A DNA stretch of 64,000 bases, taken from contig NZ_MDET01000014.1 in NCBI RefSeq assembly GCF_002075885.1, positions 1-64,000 on the forward strand, read 5' to 3'. Numbering within the stretch: position 1 is the first letter of the stretch; the number at the start of each line of letters is the position of its first letter. This document shows, piece after piece, positions 33,183 to 42,203 of the stretch. A model generated the notes under the pieces. The model did no database searches. It was not told the origin of the DNA and worked only from the letters and a program-made list of their open reading frames with translations. This stretch comes from Manganibacter manganicus. GTDB lineage: Bacteria > Pseudomonadota > Alphaproteobacteria > Rhizobiales > Rhizobiaceae. Position numbers and translations under genes: made by a program.

Positions 33183-34625
33183 ATGGCAAGTGTTAGCGTG
33201 AAGTCCAATCTGATCGGCGGCGAGTGGCGGGACAGCGCCGACGGACGCGAGAATCGCAACCCTTCGAACGTCGCCGATGTGATCGGGCTTTATGCCTCTG
33301 GCAACGCTGGCATGGTGGACGAGGCAGTGGCGGCGGCACAGGCGGCCCTGCCGGCATGGTCGACTTCAACGCCGCAGCAGCGTTTCGACATTCTCGACCG
33401 TGCCGGAACGGAGGTCCTGGCGCGGCGCGACGAACTCGGCCGCCTGCTCAGCCGCGAGGAGGGCAAGATTCTTGCCGAAGGCTGCGGCGAGGTGGCGCGT
33501 GCCGGGCAGATTCTGAAATTCATGGCCGGCGAGGCGCTCCGCAATCCGGGCGATGTGCTGCCTTCGGTCAGGCCCGGCGTCAAGGTCGAGGTCACGCGTG
33601 AGCCGGTCGGCGTCGTCGGCATCATCACGCCGTGGAATTTCCCCATCGCCATTCCTGCCTGGAAAATCGCCCCGGCACTGGCCTATGGCAATACGGTCGT
33701 CTTCAAGCCGGCCGAACTGGTGCCGGGCTCGGCGTGGGAACTGGTCGATATATTGCATCGCGCCGGCCTGCCACACGGCGTGCTCAATCTGGTAATGGGC
33801 AAGGGCCGCGATGTCGGGCAGGCGATCCTCGATCATCGCGGCATAGATGCCGTTTCCTTCACCGGTTCCGTCGCCACCGGCAGAACTGCCGTCGCCACGG
33901 TGGCGGCGCGCGGCGGCAAGGTCCAGGCCGAGATGGGGGGCAAGAACCCGCTCGTCGTCATGGACGATGCCAACCTCGACATCGCCGTCGAGGCTGCCGT
34001 CAACGGCGCCTTCTATTCCACCGGCCAGCGTTGCACGGCGTCCAGCCGTCTGATCGTCACCAAGGGTATCCACGACCGCTTCCTTGCCGCCATGCGCGAG
34101 CGGGTTTCGGCGCTGCGCGTCGGCGACGCGCTGGCCAAGGATACGCAGATCGGCCCCGTGGTGGACGAGCGCCAGCTTGCGCAGGATCTGCGCTATGTCG
34201 AGATCGGCAAGGAAGACGGCGGCAAGGCTGAGACCGGCGGCGAGCCGGTGAAGCATGACAATGAGGGTTATTTCATGCAGCCGGTGCTGTTTTCGGGCAC
34301 CACCAACGACATGCGCATCAACCGCGAGGAGGTATTCGGCCCTGTCGCCAGCATCATTCGCGTCGGCGATTATGAGGAGGCGCTGGCCACCGCCAACGAT
34401 ACCGAATTCGGCTTGTGCGCCGGCATCGCCACCACTTCGCTGAAGCACGCCGAGCATTTCAAGCGGCATTCGCGCGCGGGCATGGTCATGGTCAACCTGC
34501 CGACGGCCGGTGTCGATTACCATGTGCCGTTCGGCGGCGCCAAGGGGTCGAGCTACGGACAGCGTGAGCAGGGAACCTATGCCAAGGAGTTCTACACCAC
34601 GGTCAAGACCGCTTACACGGCCTGA
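33183..34625 (+). CDS. NAD(P)-dependent aldehyde dehydrogenase
   Basis: A 480-residue ALDH. ITPWNFPIAIPAWKIAPALA is the cofactor-binding entry, VSFTGSVATGR the Rossmann turn, EMGGKNPLVVMDDANLD holds the general-base Glu, and FYSTGQRCTASSR the catalytic Cys. It is closest in style to 2-ketoglutarate/succinate semialdehyde dehydrogenases. It would oxidise the aldehyde made by the neighbouring phospholyase fusion (for phosphohydroxylysine, 2-aminoadipate semialdehyde); that link is inferred from position. A GAAGGAAG ribosome-site region precedes the start at 33183; the upstream in-frame ATG at 33090 is less likely. Confidence 0.9.
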   Translation: MASVSVKSNLIGGEWRDSADGRENRNPSNVADVIGLYASGNAGMVDEAVAAAQAALPAWSTSTPQQRFDILDRAGTEVLARRDELGRLLSREEGKILAEGCGEVARAGQILKFMAGEALRNPGDVLPSVRPGVKVEVTREPVGVVGIITPWNFPIAIPAWKIAPALAYGNTVVFKPAELVPGSAWELVDILHRAGLPHGVLNLVMGKGRDVGQAILDHRGIDAVSFTGSVATGRTAVATVAARGGKVQAEMGGKNPLVVMDDANLDIAVEAAVNGAFYSTGQRCTASSRLIVTKGIHDRFLAAMRERVSALRVGDALAKDTQIGPVVDERQLAQDLRYVEIGKEDGGKAETGGEPVKHDNEGYFMQPVLFSGTTNDMRINREEVFGPVASIIRVGDYEEALATANDTEFGLCAGIATTSLKHAEHFKRHSRAGMVMVNLPTAGVDYHVPFGGAKGSSYGQREQGTYAKEFYTTVKTAYTA

Positions 34626-34649
34626 CATTTCACAATAGAGCATTTGCAG

Positions 34650-34667
34650 CCAGACGGAATCGTCTGG
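34650..34667. terminator. Hairpin after aldehyde dehydrogenase
   Basis: CCAGACG-GAAT-CGTCTGG is a perfect 7-bp stem with a tetraloop, nested within outer arms CATTTG and CAAATG. It lies 25 bp past the ALDH stop. There is no T-run, so it may be a rhizobial intergenic repeat unit rather than a strict intrinsic terminator. The rest of the gap to 34786 holds nothing else. Confidence 0.5.
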
Positions 34668-34785
34668 CGTCGCACAAATGCAGCCAAGTAAATCAAAAGA
34701 AGCGGCGGGAACCACGTTCGTCAGAACACCCGCTGCTCCAGCGCGGCAGGTGCGTTGCCCTGCCGCCGCTTCGCTTTGAAACCGA

Positions 34786-35193
34786 TCAGTCGAGCAGGTC
34801 GGCCGGCACCTTGCCGCCATTTTCCGACAGCTTCTTCAGCAGCGCCTTGTGCAGCCAGATGTTCATGGCCGCGGAATCGCCAGTTGAACCCGGATAGCCG
34901 AGTTCGGCTGCCAGTTCTTTGCGCTCGGCGAGGCTGCTGTCCATGTCGAGCGCCTTCATCAAATCCACGATCGAGGTACGCCAGTTGAGTTTCTGGCCCT
35001 TGGAAGCCACTGCCTTTTCAAGAACCGCCGCCACGTCGACCGTCTGCGCCGGTGCGCGGGCCGCACCGCCGGCGGGCGGCGCGGGTTGAGGCGTGGCGGT
35101 GCCGCCCGAAGACGGCGCCGGCTGCGCTGCCGGGGCTTCCGCCGCCTCGGCCCGGCCGAAGATCGCGCCCTTGATCTTGTCGAAAATACCCAC
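34786..35193 (-). CDS. DUF3597 domain protein
   Basis: A 135-residue protein starting VGIFDKIKGAIFGRAEAAEA at a GTG behind an excellent AAGGAGG. A Pro/Ala/Gly-rich linker (residues about 20-55) precedes the conserved DUF3597 domain: LNWRTSIVDLMKALDMDSSL, AERKELAAELGYPG, AAMNIWLHKALLKKLSENGG. The domain folds as a helical LysM-associated-like unit of unknown role. It lies alone in reverse orientation to the flanking genes. The longer frame to 35397 is excluded by the ribosome site. Confidence 0.85.
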   Translation of the reverse strand: MGIFDKIKGAIFGRAEAAEAPAAQPAPSSGGTATPQPAPPAGGAARAPAQTVDVAAVLEKAVASKGQKLNWRTSIVDLMKALDMDSSLAERKELAAELGYPGSTGDSAAMNIWLHKALLKKLSENGGKVPADLLD

Positions 35194-35383
35194 CTTTGCC
35201 TCCTTGATCGCAAAAACAGAGCCCGCCACCCAGGCAAACGGTAGGGGGCGAAGGCGCTCATGTAAACAATTATGATCGCGGCAGGAAATCACCTCGGCTT
35301 GCGTCTCCGCCAATTTCACGGATGCGTCGCGGCAATCGAATCGGCTAGGGCTTCTTGTAATTCGGGCATCAAGGAGTTGCGCC

Positions 35384-35731
35384 ATGACCGTCGCCATCTA
35401 TGGCATCCCCAATTGCGACACGATCAAGAAGGCGCGCAACTGGCTGGAATCCCATAGCGTCGACTATGCCTTCCATGATTATCGCAAGCAGGGGTTCGAG
35501 GCCGACAGGCTGGAGGCTTGGATCGGCAAACTCGGCTGGGAGGTGCTGCTCAACAAGTCGAGCGCGACGTTCCGGGGCCTTGCAGATGCCGAAAAGCACG
35601 GGCTGGACGCGCAAAAGGCCAGGGCATTGATGCTCGCCCATCCAACTATGATCAAGCGGCCTGTGCTTGAGAAAGGCGCGCAACTTCTGGTCGGCTTCAA
35701 GCCCGATATTTATGAGCGGGAACTGCTTTGA
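35384..35731 (+). CDS. ArsC/Spx-family (YffB-like) thioredoxin-fold protein
   Basis: A 115-residue ArsC-superfamily protein. IYGIPNCDTIKKARNWLESH contains a single cysteine in the CxxS/CxxC position, LLNKSSATFRGL the middle motif, and MIKRPVLEKGAQLLVGFKPD the conserved R-P-V-L loop with cis-Pro. YffB-like members may act as glutathione-dependent thiol reductases; arsenate reductase activity is not expected without an arsenic operon. A GGAG-type ribosome site is present. Confidence 0.88.
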   Translation: MTVAIYGIPNCDTIKKARNWLESHSVDYAFHDYRKQGFEADRLEAWIGKLGWEVLLNKSSATFRGLADAEKHGLDAQKARALMLAHPTMIKRPVLEKGAQLLVGFKPDIYERELL

Positions 35732-35737
35732 TACTCG

Positions 35738-35879
35738 GTGCGTGCTTCGAGGCTCGACCTTCCGCCTTCCCTGCGTGCTTCGAGACGGCGGCGTTCGCCG
35801 CCTCCTCAGCATGAGGGCTTTTGGCGCAAACCTCCCTCATCCTGAGGTGCGAACGAAGTGAGCCTCGAAGGACGCACGC
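35738..35879. repeat. Palindromic intergenic repeat (copy A)
   Basis: This stretch holds GTGCTTCGAGAC, CCTCCTCAGCATGAGG, CCTCATCCTGAGGTGCGA and GAGCCTCGAAGG-CGCACG blocks that pair with one another (outer CGTGCTTCGAG with CTCGAAGGACGCACG). Related copies occur at 60925-61031 and, partly inverted, at 51421-51664. Such mosaic palindromes are common between genes in rhizobia. It sits between convergent gene ends. Confidence 0.8.
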
Positions 35880-36236
35880 CTATTTCACCTCTTGCAAATA
35901 TTTAGCCAGCACCACGGCATTGTTGTGCGCCTCGTCATGTGCGCCGTAGAGCAATGTCAGCTTGCCCTTCGCCGCCAGATCGCGCAGTTCCTCGACCGCT
36001 TCGCTCCTGTCTTTCAGTTCGGCCCGGTAGCGTGTCTGGAATTCATCCCATTTTGCCGGATCATGGCCGAACCACTTGCGCAACTCGTCGCTCGGCGCGA
36101 CGGCCTTGACCCATTCAGTGAGTTTTGCGTCTTCTTTCTTGACGCCGCGCGGCCACAGCCGATCCACCAGCACCCGTTGCCCGTCAGCGGATGAAGGCGC
36201 TTCGTAAACCCGCTTGATCGCGATCTCCGTGGCCAT
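35880..36236 (-). CDS. DUF488 family protein
   Basis: A 118-residue protein of the DUF488 family. The signature IKRVYEAPSSADGQRVLVDR followed by LWPRGVKKEDAKLTEWVKAV and APSDELRKWFGHDPAKWDEF is complete, and the end GKLTLLYGAHDEAHNNAVVL is typical. The family is uncharacterised. It abuts repeat copy A at its 3' end and reads in the same direction as the M29 aminopeptidase gene upstream. Confidence 0.9.
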   Translation of the reverse strand: MATEIAIKRVYEAPSSADGQRVLVDRLWPRGVKKEDAKLTEWVKAVAPSDELRKWFGHDPAKWDEFQTRYRAELKDRSEAVEELRDLAAKGKLTLLYGAHDEAHNNAVVLAKYLQEVK

Positions 36237-36269
36237 GTCTTTCCCTTTCGTCCCCGGCCGTGCCTGCTT

Positions 36270-37526
36270 TCAGGCCCATTCGCCCTTGCGCATCACCGGC
36301 ACCCGGCGACCGTCTTCGTGGAGGCCGTCAATATCCACCTTGTCGGAGCCGATCATCCAGTCGATATGGATGAGGCTCTTGTTGCCGCCGCGCGCGGCGA
36401 TCTCGTCGCGGCTGAGCTTGTCGCCATTGACGAAGCATTTCGCATAGCATTGGCCCAGCGCGATGTGACATGAGGCGTTTTCGTCGAACAGCGTGTTGTA
36501 GAACAGGATACCGCTTCTGGAGATCGGCGAGGAATGCGGCACCAGCGCCACTTCGCCAAGCCGGCGCGCGCCTTCATCCGTGTCCAGCACCTTGTGCAGC
36601 ACGTCCTCACCCTTGGCGGCTCTGGCCTCCACGATCCGCCCTTCCTCGAAACGCACCGAAATCTCGTCGATCAGCGTGCCTTGATAGGAAAGCGGCTTGG
36701 TCGATGAGACATGGCCGGAAACCCGCCGGGCATGCGGCGTGGTGAACACTTCTTCCGTCGGGATATTGGGGTTGCAGGTCACGCCGTTCTTGGCCGTCGA
36801 GGCGCCCCCCATCCATTCGTGATCGTCGGCCAGCCCAACGGTCAGGTCGGTGCCCGGCCCGGTGAAGTGCAGGGCATGGAATTTATGGCCGTTCATCCAT
36901 TCGGTGCGCTGGCGAAGTGCTGCGTTATGTGCCGCCCAGGCGCCGATCGGGTCGTCATTATCGACGCGGCTGGCGGCAAAGATCGCGTCGGCCAGCTTGG
37001 CCACGGCCACATCGTCGGTCTCGCCCGGAAACACCTGTTTCGCCCATGCCAGTTCCGGATAGGCAACGATGTTCCAGTTGATGTCGAAGCCGGTGATTTT
37101 TTCCAGCGCCGGCTGGTAGGCGGTGGAGTTGGCCTTGTTGGCGCGCGCCACCTTCGTTGGGTCCTGCCCGGAAAGCAGCGAGGGATTGTCACCGCGCACG
37201 GCAAGCCGCGCCGCATTATTGGAGAAAGCCTTGGCCATGCCTTCATAGAGCCAGTCGGCTGCGCGGTCGAAGCTGTCATCCTGCCCGTAACGGAAGCGGG
37301 CCAGCGTGATTTCGTCATCGGAGAAGATCGGCGTCACCAGCCCGGCGCCGGCCTTGTAAGCCTGTTCGACGATCCTGCGCGTCAGCGGCAGCGCCGGAAT
37401 GGACGATGTCAGCACCAGATCCTGGCCCGGCTGCAATTGCAGCCCGACCTTGATTACCACTTCCGCCAACCGGTCCAGTTTCACCGGGTCGATCGATGCC
37501 GAAAAGTCGCGGGCGTGTGTCGTCAT
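36270..37526 (-). CDS. Family M29 metallo-aminopeptidase
   Basis: A 418-residue aminopeptidase of family M29 (aminopeptidase T/PepS-like), matching the family's usual length. Recognisable elements include LVLTSSIPALPLTRRIVEQA, WMNGHKFHALHFTGPGTDLT, EEVFTTPHARRVSG, and the metal-binding C-terminal stretch VPHSSPISRSGILFYNTLFD, ENASCHIALGQCYAKC and GGNKSLIHIDWMIGS. It is a cytoplasmic dizinc or cobalt enzyme releasing N-terminal residues. The start at 37526 begins the family's first helix; the longer frame upstream is not conserved. Confidence 0.9.
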   Translation of the reverse strand: MTTHARDFSASIDPVKLDRLAEVVIKVGLQLQPGQDLVLTSSIPALPLTRRIVEQAYKAGAGLVTPIFSDDEITLARFRYGQDDSFDRAADWLYEGMAKAFSNNAARLAVRGDNPSLLSGQDPTKVARANKANSTAYQPALEKITGFDINWNIVAYPELAWAKQVFPGETDDVAVAKLADAIFAASRVDNDDPIGAWAAHNAALRQRTEWMNGHKFHALHFTGPGTDLTVGLADDHEWMGGASTAKNGVTCNPNIPTEEVFTTPHARRVSGHVSSTKPLSYQGTLIDEISVRFEEGRIVEARAAKGEDVLHKVLDTDEGARRLGEVALVPHSSPISRSGILFYNTLFDENASCHIALGQCYAKCFVNGDKLSRDEIAARGGNKSLIHIDWMIGSDKVDIDGLHEDGRRVPVMRKGEWA

Positions 37527-37741
37527 GGTCCTGCCTGTTTTTGAAAGAATGCCTGAAATCATACATAGACCGCGTTCACCGGTCTTTCCACCATCGTCAA
37601 CGAATAGTCCCGGCTGGACCGGTCGCGCTGCTTGTCGTGCTTGATCCGGAAGACGGCATGGCGGCTGTTGGATCAGGCAATTGGTATTGGCCCAACGAAA
37701 ACGGATTGTGTTGCCATGTGGCCTCCATATTGTGCGCCGCG

Positions 37742-38899
37742 ATGAAATCCGCCTCGAACACATCCATGCGCTACGCCGCCGCCGGCATGATCGGCCTGGC
37801 CGTTGCCATGGGCATTGGCCGTTTCATCTATACGCCGATCCTGCCGGGAATGATGGAGGAACTGCATCTCTCGGCATCGGATGCCGGCTTGATCGCCTCG
37901 GCCAATTACCTCGGCTATCTGGTCGGCGCGCTGCTGGCCGCCGGCGGCTGGGCGCATGGGCGCGAGCGATCGATGATGCTGGTTGGCCTGGGCGGCACAG
38001 CGGTGCTGGCGGCGCTGATGGGCGTGACGGACGCGATGGTGCCGTTTCTCGTCATCCGCTTTCTGGCCGGTGTCGCCAGCGCGTTCGTCATGGTCTTTCT
38101 CACCAGCATTGTGTTCAGTCATCTCGCCGCCGCCGACAGGAACGGCCTCCATGCCTTGCATTTCGGCGGCGTCGGGCTCGGAATAGCGATTTCGGCGGCG
38201 CTGCTGGCCGTGCTTGTCACCGAACATTCCGGCTGGACCGCGGGCTGGTACTGGTCGGCGATCATATCCGCCTGCGGCTTCGTCGCCGTGGTTCTGATGG
38301 CGCGCGGCGGACCGCTTGGCAATGGCACGGAAGGACGCGAACCGCGTCTGCCGAAGGATCGGTCGCTCACCCGCGTCATTATCGCCTACGGCCTGTTTGG
38401 CTTCGGCTATGTGGTCACGGCCACGTTCCTCATCGCCATCGTGCGCCAGGACGGCGGCGGCCGGGTCTTTGAAACCATGGTCTGGCTCGTCACTGGCCTC
38501 GTCGGTGTGCCTTCGGTCTGGGTCTGGAACCGGATTGCCGCACGGGTCGGGCTTTACGCCGCTTATGTACTGGCCTGTCTTGTCGAGGCGGTGGGGGTCG
38601 CGGCAAGCGTGTCGCTCGGCGGCCAGATCGGGCCGTTGCTCGGCGGCGTCCTGCTCGGCTTCACCTTTATCGCCGCGACAGCGCTTGGGCTACAGGCGGG
38701 CCGGATGCTGGCGCCACGCGCGCCGCGCCGGGTGTTTGCGCTGATGACCGCGTCGTTCGGCGTCGGCCAGATCGTCGGGCCGCTGGTGGCCGGCCTGTTG
38801 GCGCAATGGTCGGGCAGCTTCTTCGTACCCTCGATCGCCGCTTCCATCGTGCTTTTGCTTTCCGCCGGCTGCGTCTGGTCGGCACGCAAGCCTGCCTGA
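37742..38899 (+). CDS. YbfB/YjiJ-type MFS transporter
   Basis: A 385-residue, 12-helix major facilitator protein of the YbfB/YjiJ family. The N-terminal GIGRFIYTPILPGMMEELHL and SASDAGLIASANYLGYLVGA are the family's signature; LASAFVMVFL-type and GLGIAISAAL helices follow. The substrate is unknown. It reads in the same direction as bacA but 121 bp separates them. The chosen ATG is the first one close to helix 1. Confidence 0.85.
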   Translation: MKSASNTSMRYAAAGMIGLAVAMGIGRFIYTPILPGMMEELHLSASDAGLIASANYLGYLVGALLAAGGWAHGRERSMMLVGLGGTAVLAALMGVTDAMVPFLVIRFLAGVASAFVMVFLTSIVFSHLAAADRNGLHALHFGGVGLGIAISAALLAVLVTEHSGWTAGWYWSAIISACGFVAVVLMARGGPLGNGTEGREPRLPKDRSLTRVIIAYGLFGFGYVVTATFLIAIVRQDGGGRVFETMVWLVTGLVGVPSVWVWNRIAARVGLYAAYVLACLVEAVGVAASVSLGGQIGPLLGGVLLGFTFIAATALGLQAGRMLAPRAPRRVFALMTASFGVGQIVGPLVAGLLAQWSGSFFVPSIAASIVLLLSAGCVWSARKPA

Positions 38900-39020
38900 G
38901 CGCGTCGCTCTGCACCAGACATGACAATATTGTAATCGGGTGAATGGCCGGCGCGCCATTTCCTTGCCGCAAAAACTGTGACTTGATGCTTGCGAATCGC
39001 AGTCATCAAGGGATCACCGG

Positions 39021-40280
39021 GTGTTCGTATCGTTCTTTCCGCAGCCGAAGCTTTTTTTCAGCTCGGCGGCACTGTGGTGCCTTGCAGGCATTCTGTTCTG
39101 GTTCTTCGGCGGAGAACAACTCGGCGCGATGATCGGCCTGCCGCCGGCGCCTGCCGGTGCGCCGCCGGTGCTCGGCGTCCCGATGTTCTGGACCGCGCCG
39201 TTCATCTGGTTCTACATCTATTTCGGCGTCATGGTCGGCGCGTTTTATCTGTTCTGGCGCCTCTATGCCAATCATCCCTGGCAGAACTGGTCGATTCTCG
39301 GCTCGGCGCTGATCCTGTTTTCGACCTATCTCGGCGTGCAGATGTATGTCGCGCTCAACAATTGGCGCGGTCCTTTCTTCGATCTGTTCCAGAAGGCGCT
39401 GACAAAAGCGGGCGCCGTCAGCGCCGGCGAACTCTATTCGATGTTCTGGATTTATGCCTGGATCGGCATGTCGGCGATGATGCTGTTCGTTGTCACGCGG
39501 TTTTTCGTCAGCCACTATATCTTTCGCTGGCGTACCGCCATGAACGACTACTACATGGCCAACTGGGAGCGTCTACGCCACATCGAGGGCGCTTCGCAGC
39601 GCGTCCAGGAAGACACGATGCGTTTTTCCACCACCATGGAAGGGCTCGGCGTCGCCTTGATCGATTCAGTCATGACGCTCATTGCCTTCCTGCCGCTGCT
39701 CGCTCAGCTTTCCACCCATGTTACAGCCTTGCCGTTGGTGGGGCAGATTCCCTATTCGCTGGTTTTCGCCGCCGTTGGCTGGTCGGTGTTCGGTACGGTC
39801 CTTCTGATGGTGGCCGGCATCAAGCTGCCGGGGCTGGAATTCAAGAACCAGCGGGTCGAGGCCGCCTACCGCAAGGAACTGGTCTATGGCGAGGACGACG
39901 AGGCCAAGGCGCGGCCCCCGACCGTCAAGGAATTGTTCTCCCATGTGCGGCGCAACTATTTCACGCTCTATTTTCACTATGCCTATTTCAACATCTTCCG
40001 CTCGGGTTTCCAGCAGGCCGATGCGATCTTCTCCAGCGTGATCCTCATTCCAACCATCGCCGCCGGCACCATAACCATGGGCATCTGGCAGCAGATTGCC
40101 ACGGCGTTCAGCCAGGTGTCTTCGTCCTTCCAATATCTGGTCAACGCATGGCCGACGATCGTGGAGTTGTTGTCGATCTACAAACGCCTCCACGCCTTCG
40201 AGGCGACGCTGGAAGGCGAGCCCCTGTCGTCCATCGATCGCGAGTTCCACGAGGGCGGGCGCGTAGAGGACTTCGCGTGA
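39021..40280 (+). CDS. bacA: BacA/SbmA peptide antibiotic transporter
   Basis: A 419-residue SbmA/BacA inner-membrane protein with about eight helices ([61 protein letters not shown] region). [34 protein letters not shown] and the C-terminal [18 protein letters not shown] are diagnostic. These proton-driven importers take up proline-rich and NCR peptides; in rhizobia BacA is needed for bacteroid survival and in Brucella for chronic infection. It starts at GTG behind AAGGGATC. It ends 7 bp from a convergent gene. Confidence 0.93.
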   Translation: MFVSFFPQPKLFFSSAALWCLAGILFWFFGGEQLGAMIGLPPAPAGAPPVLGVPMFWTAPFIWFYIYFGVMVGAFYLFWRLYANHPWQNWSILGSALILFSTYLGVQMYVALNNWRGPFFDLFQKALTKAGAVSAGELYSMFWIYAWIGMSAMMLFVVTRFFVSHYIFRWRTAMNDYYMANWERLRHIEGASQRVQEDTMRFSTTMEGLGVALIDSVMTLIAFLPLLAQLSTHVTALPLVGQIPYSLVFAAVGWSVFGTVLLMVAGIKLPGLEFKNQRVEAAYRKELVYGEDDEAKARPPTVKELFSHVRRNYFTLYFHYAYFNIFRSGFQQADAIFSSVILIPTIAAGTITMGIWQQIATAFSQVSSSFQYLVNAWPTIVELLSIYKRLHAFEATLEGEPLSSIDREFHEGGRVEDFA

Positions 40281-40287
40281 AAGCGAT

Positions 40288-41298
40288 TCAGCCGCCGGCG
40301 GGCTGCTGCTTTCCCTTGTCGATGCGCGCCGCATAATCCTTGAAAGAAATGCACGCGACATCGCTTTTTATGCAGACCTCGCCGGCAAAGCGTTCCAGCG
40401 CGTTCCAATAGGCGCCGTCATTCATCAAGGTGAAATGGAAGCCGAGTTCGAGCGGGATGCGTTCGCCCTCATACTGCTTGTCGAAAGCGGCGCGGAAGGC
40501 CCGATAGGCGCGCCCCTCGTATTCTTCTGCGTTGGCCACGTCTTCCTTGGCGCCGGAATGGCGGGCATAGAGATTGTAATCCATGGCAATCACCCGCCGC
40601 CCTTTCGGCCCTTCTGGGATCAGCGGCAGCGAGAAGCGGATAATGCCACTATGTCTTTCAGGTTGTGCGGGGCCGCGCGAAATGCCGCTGGCGTCATAGA
40701 CATATCCGGCTGCGGCCAAGGCTTCATAAAGGCCCTTGCCCGTCGAAAGATAAGGCGCCCGGAAACCGACAGCGGAGTTTGCAACAATGTCCGTCCAGTC
40801 GTCGGGTTTTCCAACAATGCCATTGATTGAATAGGCGTCTGTCAAAACGTGCTTGAAGGCGGTGAATTCGGCCAGCCAGTCGGCCTTCGACCAGTTCTTG
40901 CCGTCAAAATGGCCGCAGCCATGGCTGGCGATATCATGGCCTTCCAGGGCGGCTTGCCTGATCTGGCCCAGCCGCTCGGCCACTTCGTCTTTCGAGGCGG
41001 CAAAGCCGATATTGGATCGGCCGGCGCTTCTGTGCGGGGGCCTGTATTCCTTGCGCGTTTCCCTGCTGAGCAGGAACACGCAGGACAGGAAATAGGTGAA
41101 ATGCGCGCCGGTGCGCCTGGCCAATGCGCGGCTGCGCTGCCATTGCGAAATCTCGCGCGCGCTGTCGAAGGAGATGATGACGACCTGTTGCGCCTTTGCC
41201 GGAGCATGCGGTGCCTCGGCATTGGCTGCGCTCAGGGACGCGAGCAGGGCAAGGGCGGACGCAACAATACGGGATACAAGCGGCATGGGCGCAATCAT
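40288..41298 (-). CDS. Polysaccharide deacetylase-like secreted protein
   Basis: A 336-residue protein with a signal peptide (RIVASALALLASLSAANAEA). The NodB-like carbohydrate esterase barrel is suggested by VVIISFDSAREISQWQRSRA, GHDIASHGCGHFDG (metal His pair), VGFRAPYLSTGKGLYEAL (R-x-P loop) and LELGFHFTLMNDGAYWNALE. Substrate is probably a cell-wall or capsular sugar. The start could be 41298 or 41286; an AAAG stretch favours the former. It is convergent with bacA and divergent from the TPR/der operon. Confidence 0.8.
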   Translation of the reverse strand: MIAPMPLVSRIVASALALLASLSAANAEAPHAPAKAQQVVIISFDSAREISQWQRSRALARRTGAHFTYFLSCVFLLSRETRKEYRPPHRSAGRSNIGFAASKDEVAERLGQIRQAALEGHDIASHGCGHFDGKNWSKADWLAEFTAFKHVLTDAYSINGIVGKPDDWTDIVANSAVGFRAPYLSTGKGLYEALAAAGYVYDASGISRGPAQPERHSGIIRFSLPLIPEGPKGRRVIAMDYNLYARHSGAKEDVANAEEYEGRAYRAFRAAFDKQYEGERIPLELGFHFTLMNDGAYWNALERFAGEVCIKSDVACISFKDYAARIDKGKQQPAGG

Positions 41299-41513
41299 AA
41301 TCTTTCGGGCATGGAAAGCGGCGTCACTAGCGAGCGAATATGGCGCGGATGCGTCGCGCCCGATGCTGAGCATGGGCGAAAACACCGCTTTTGGCGAATT
41401 TCGGCGGCGGCCCCTTCCATGCCGGCAAATTTCCGCTAAAACGCGGGCTCGACAATCCCGCCCGACGGGCAATCATGGTTTGGTCCCGGCCAATGGCGAT
41501 AATGGTTTGGTAA

Positions 41514-42197
41514 ATGGCGGACGACAATTTTATTCGTGAAGTCAACGAGGAATTCCGCAAGGAAAAGGCGAAGGTGCTGTGGGACCGCTACGGCCCGATG
41601 CTTATCGCGGCGGTGGTTCTCGTCATCCTCGGCACCGCTGCCTTCGTCGGCTATCGCTATTGGGACGAAAGCCGCGCCAACGCCTCGGGCGATGCGTTCG
41701 CGCAGGCGCTCGAACTGGCAGATGCCAACAAAGCCGATGAGGCATTGTTGGCTTTCGGCAAGCTCGAAAAGGACAGTTATGGCGCCTATCCGCTGCTGGC
41801 GCGCATGCGCGCGGCCACGGTCAAGGCCAATAAGGGCGATTTTGCCGGTGCTGTCGCCGATTTCGACGCCGTCGCTGCCAACAATGACATTCCGGATTCC
41901 ATCCGCAACGTCGCCCGCCTCCGCGCCGGCCTGCTGCTGGTCGATCACGGCTCTTATGACGATGTCGCCAAGCGGGTCGAGCCGCTTGCCGCCGAAACCA
42001 ATCCTCTGCGCCACACCGCGCGTGCCGCACTCGGTCTGTCGGCCTGGAAGGAAGGCAAGGCGCAGGATGCGCTGAAACTGTTCGACGAGATCACTGCCGA
42101 CCCTTCGGCTCCGTCCAATGCGCGCCAGCGCGCCACCATGATGTCCGAACTCATCCGCGGTTCGGGCGTAGTGCCGGCGGCGAGCAATGCGTCGTGA
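41514..42197 (+). CDS. YfgM-like TPR membrane protein
   Basis: A 227-residue protein: a cytoplasmic N-terminus (MADDNFIREVNEEFRKEKAK), one transmembrane helix (MLIAAVVLVILGTAAFVGY, about 29-47), then a periplasmic TPR region (AFAQALELADANKADEALLA, GDFAGAVADFDAVAANNDIP). This is the Tpr_21/YfgM family, an ancillary SecYEG-associated subunit upstream of der in many bacteria. The gene ends 6 bp before der, the usual order, so both are in one operon. Confidence 0.85.
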   Translation: MADDNFIREVNEEFRKEKAKVLWDRYGPMLIAAVVLVILGTAAFVGYRYWDESRANASGDAFAQALELADANKADEALLAFGKLEKDSYGAYPLLARMRAATVKANKGDFAGAVADFDAVAANNDIPDSIRNVARLRAGLLLVDHGSYDDVAKRVEPLAAETNPLRHTARAALGLSAWKEGKAQDALKLFDEITADPSAPSNARQRATMMSELIRGSGVVPAASNAS

Positions 42198-42203
42198 TAC
42201 GGC

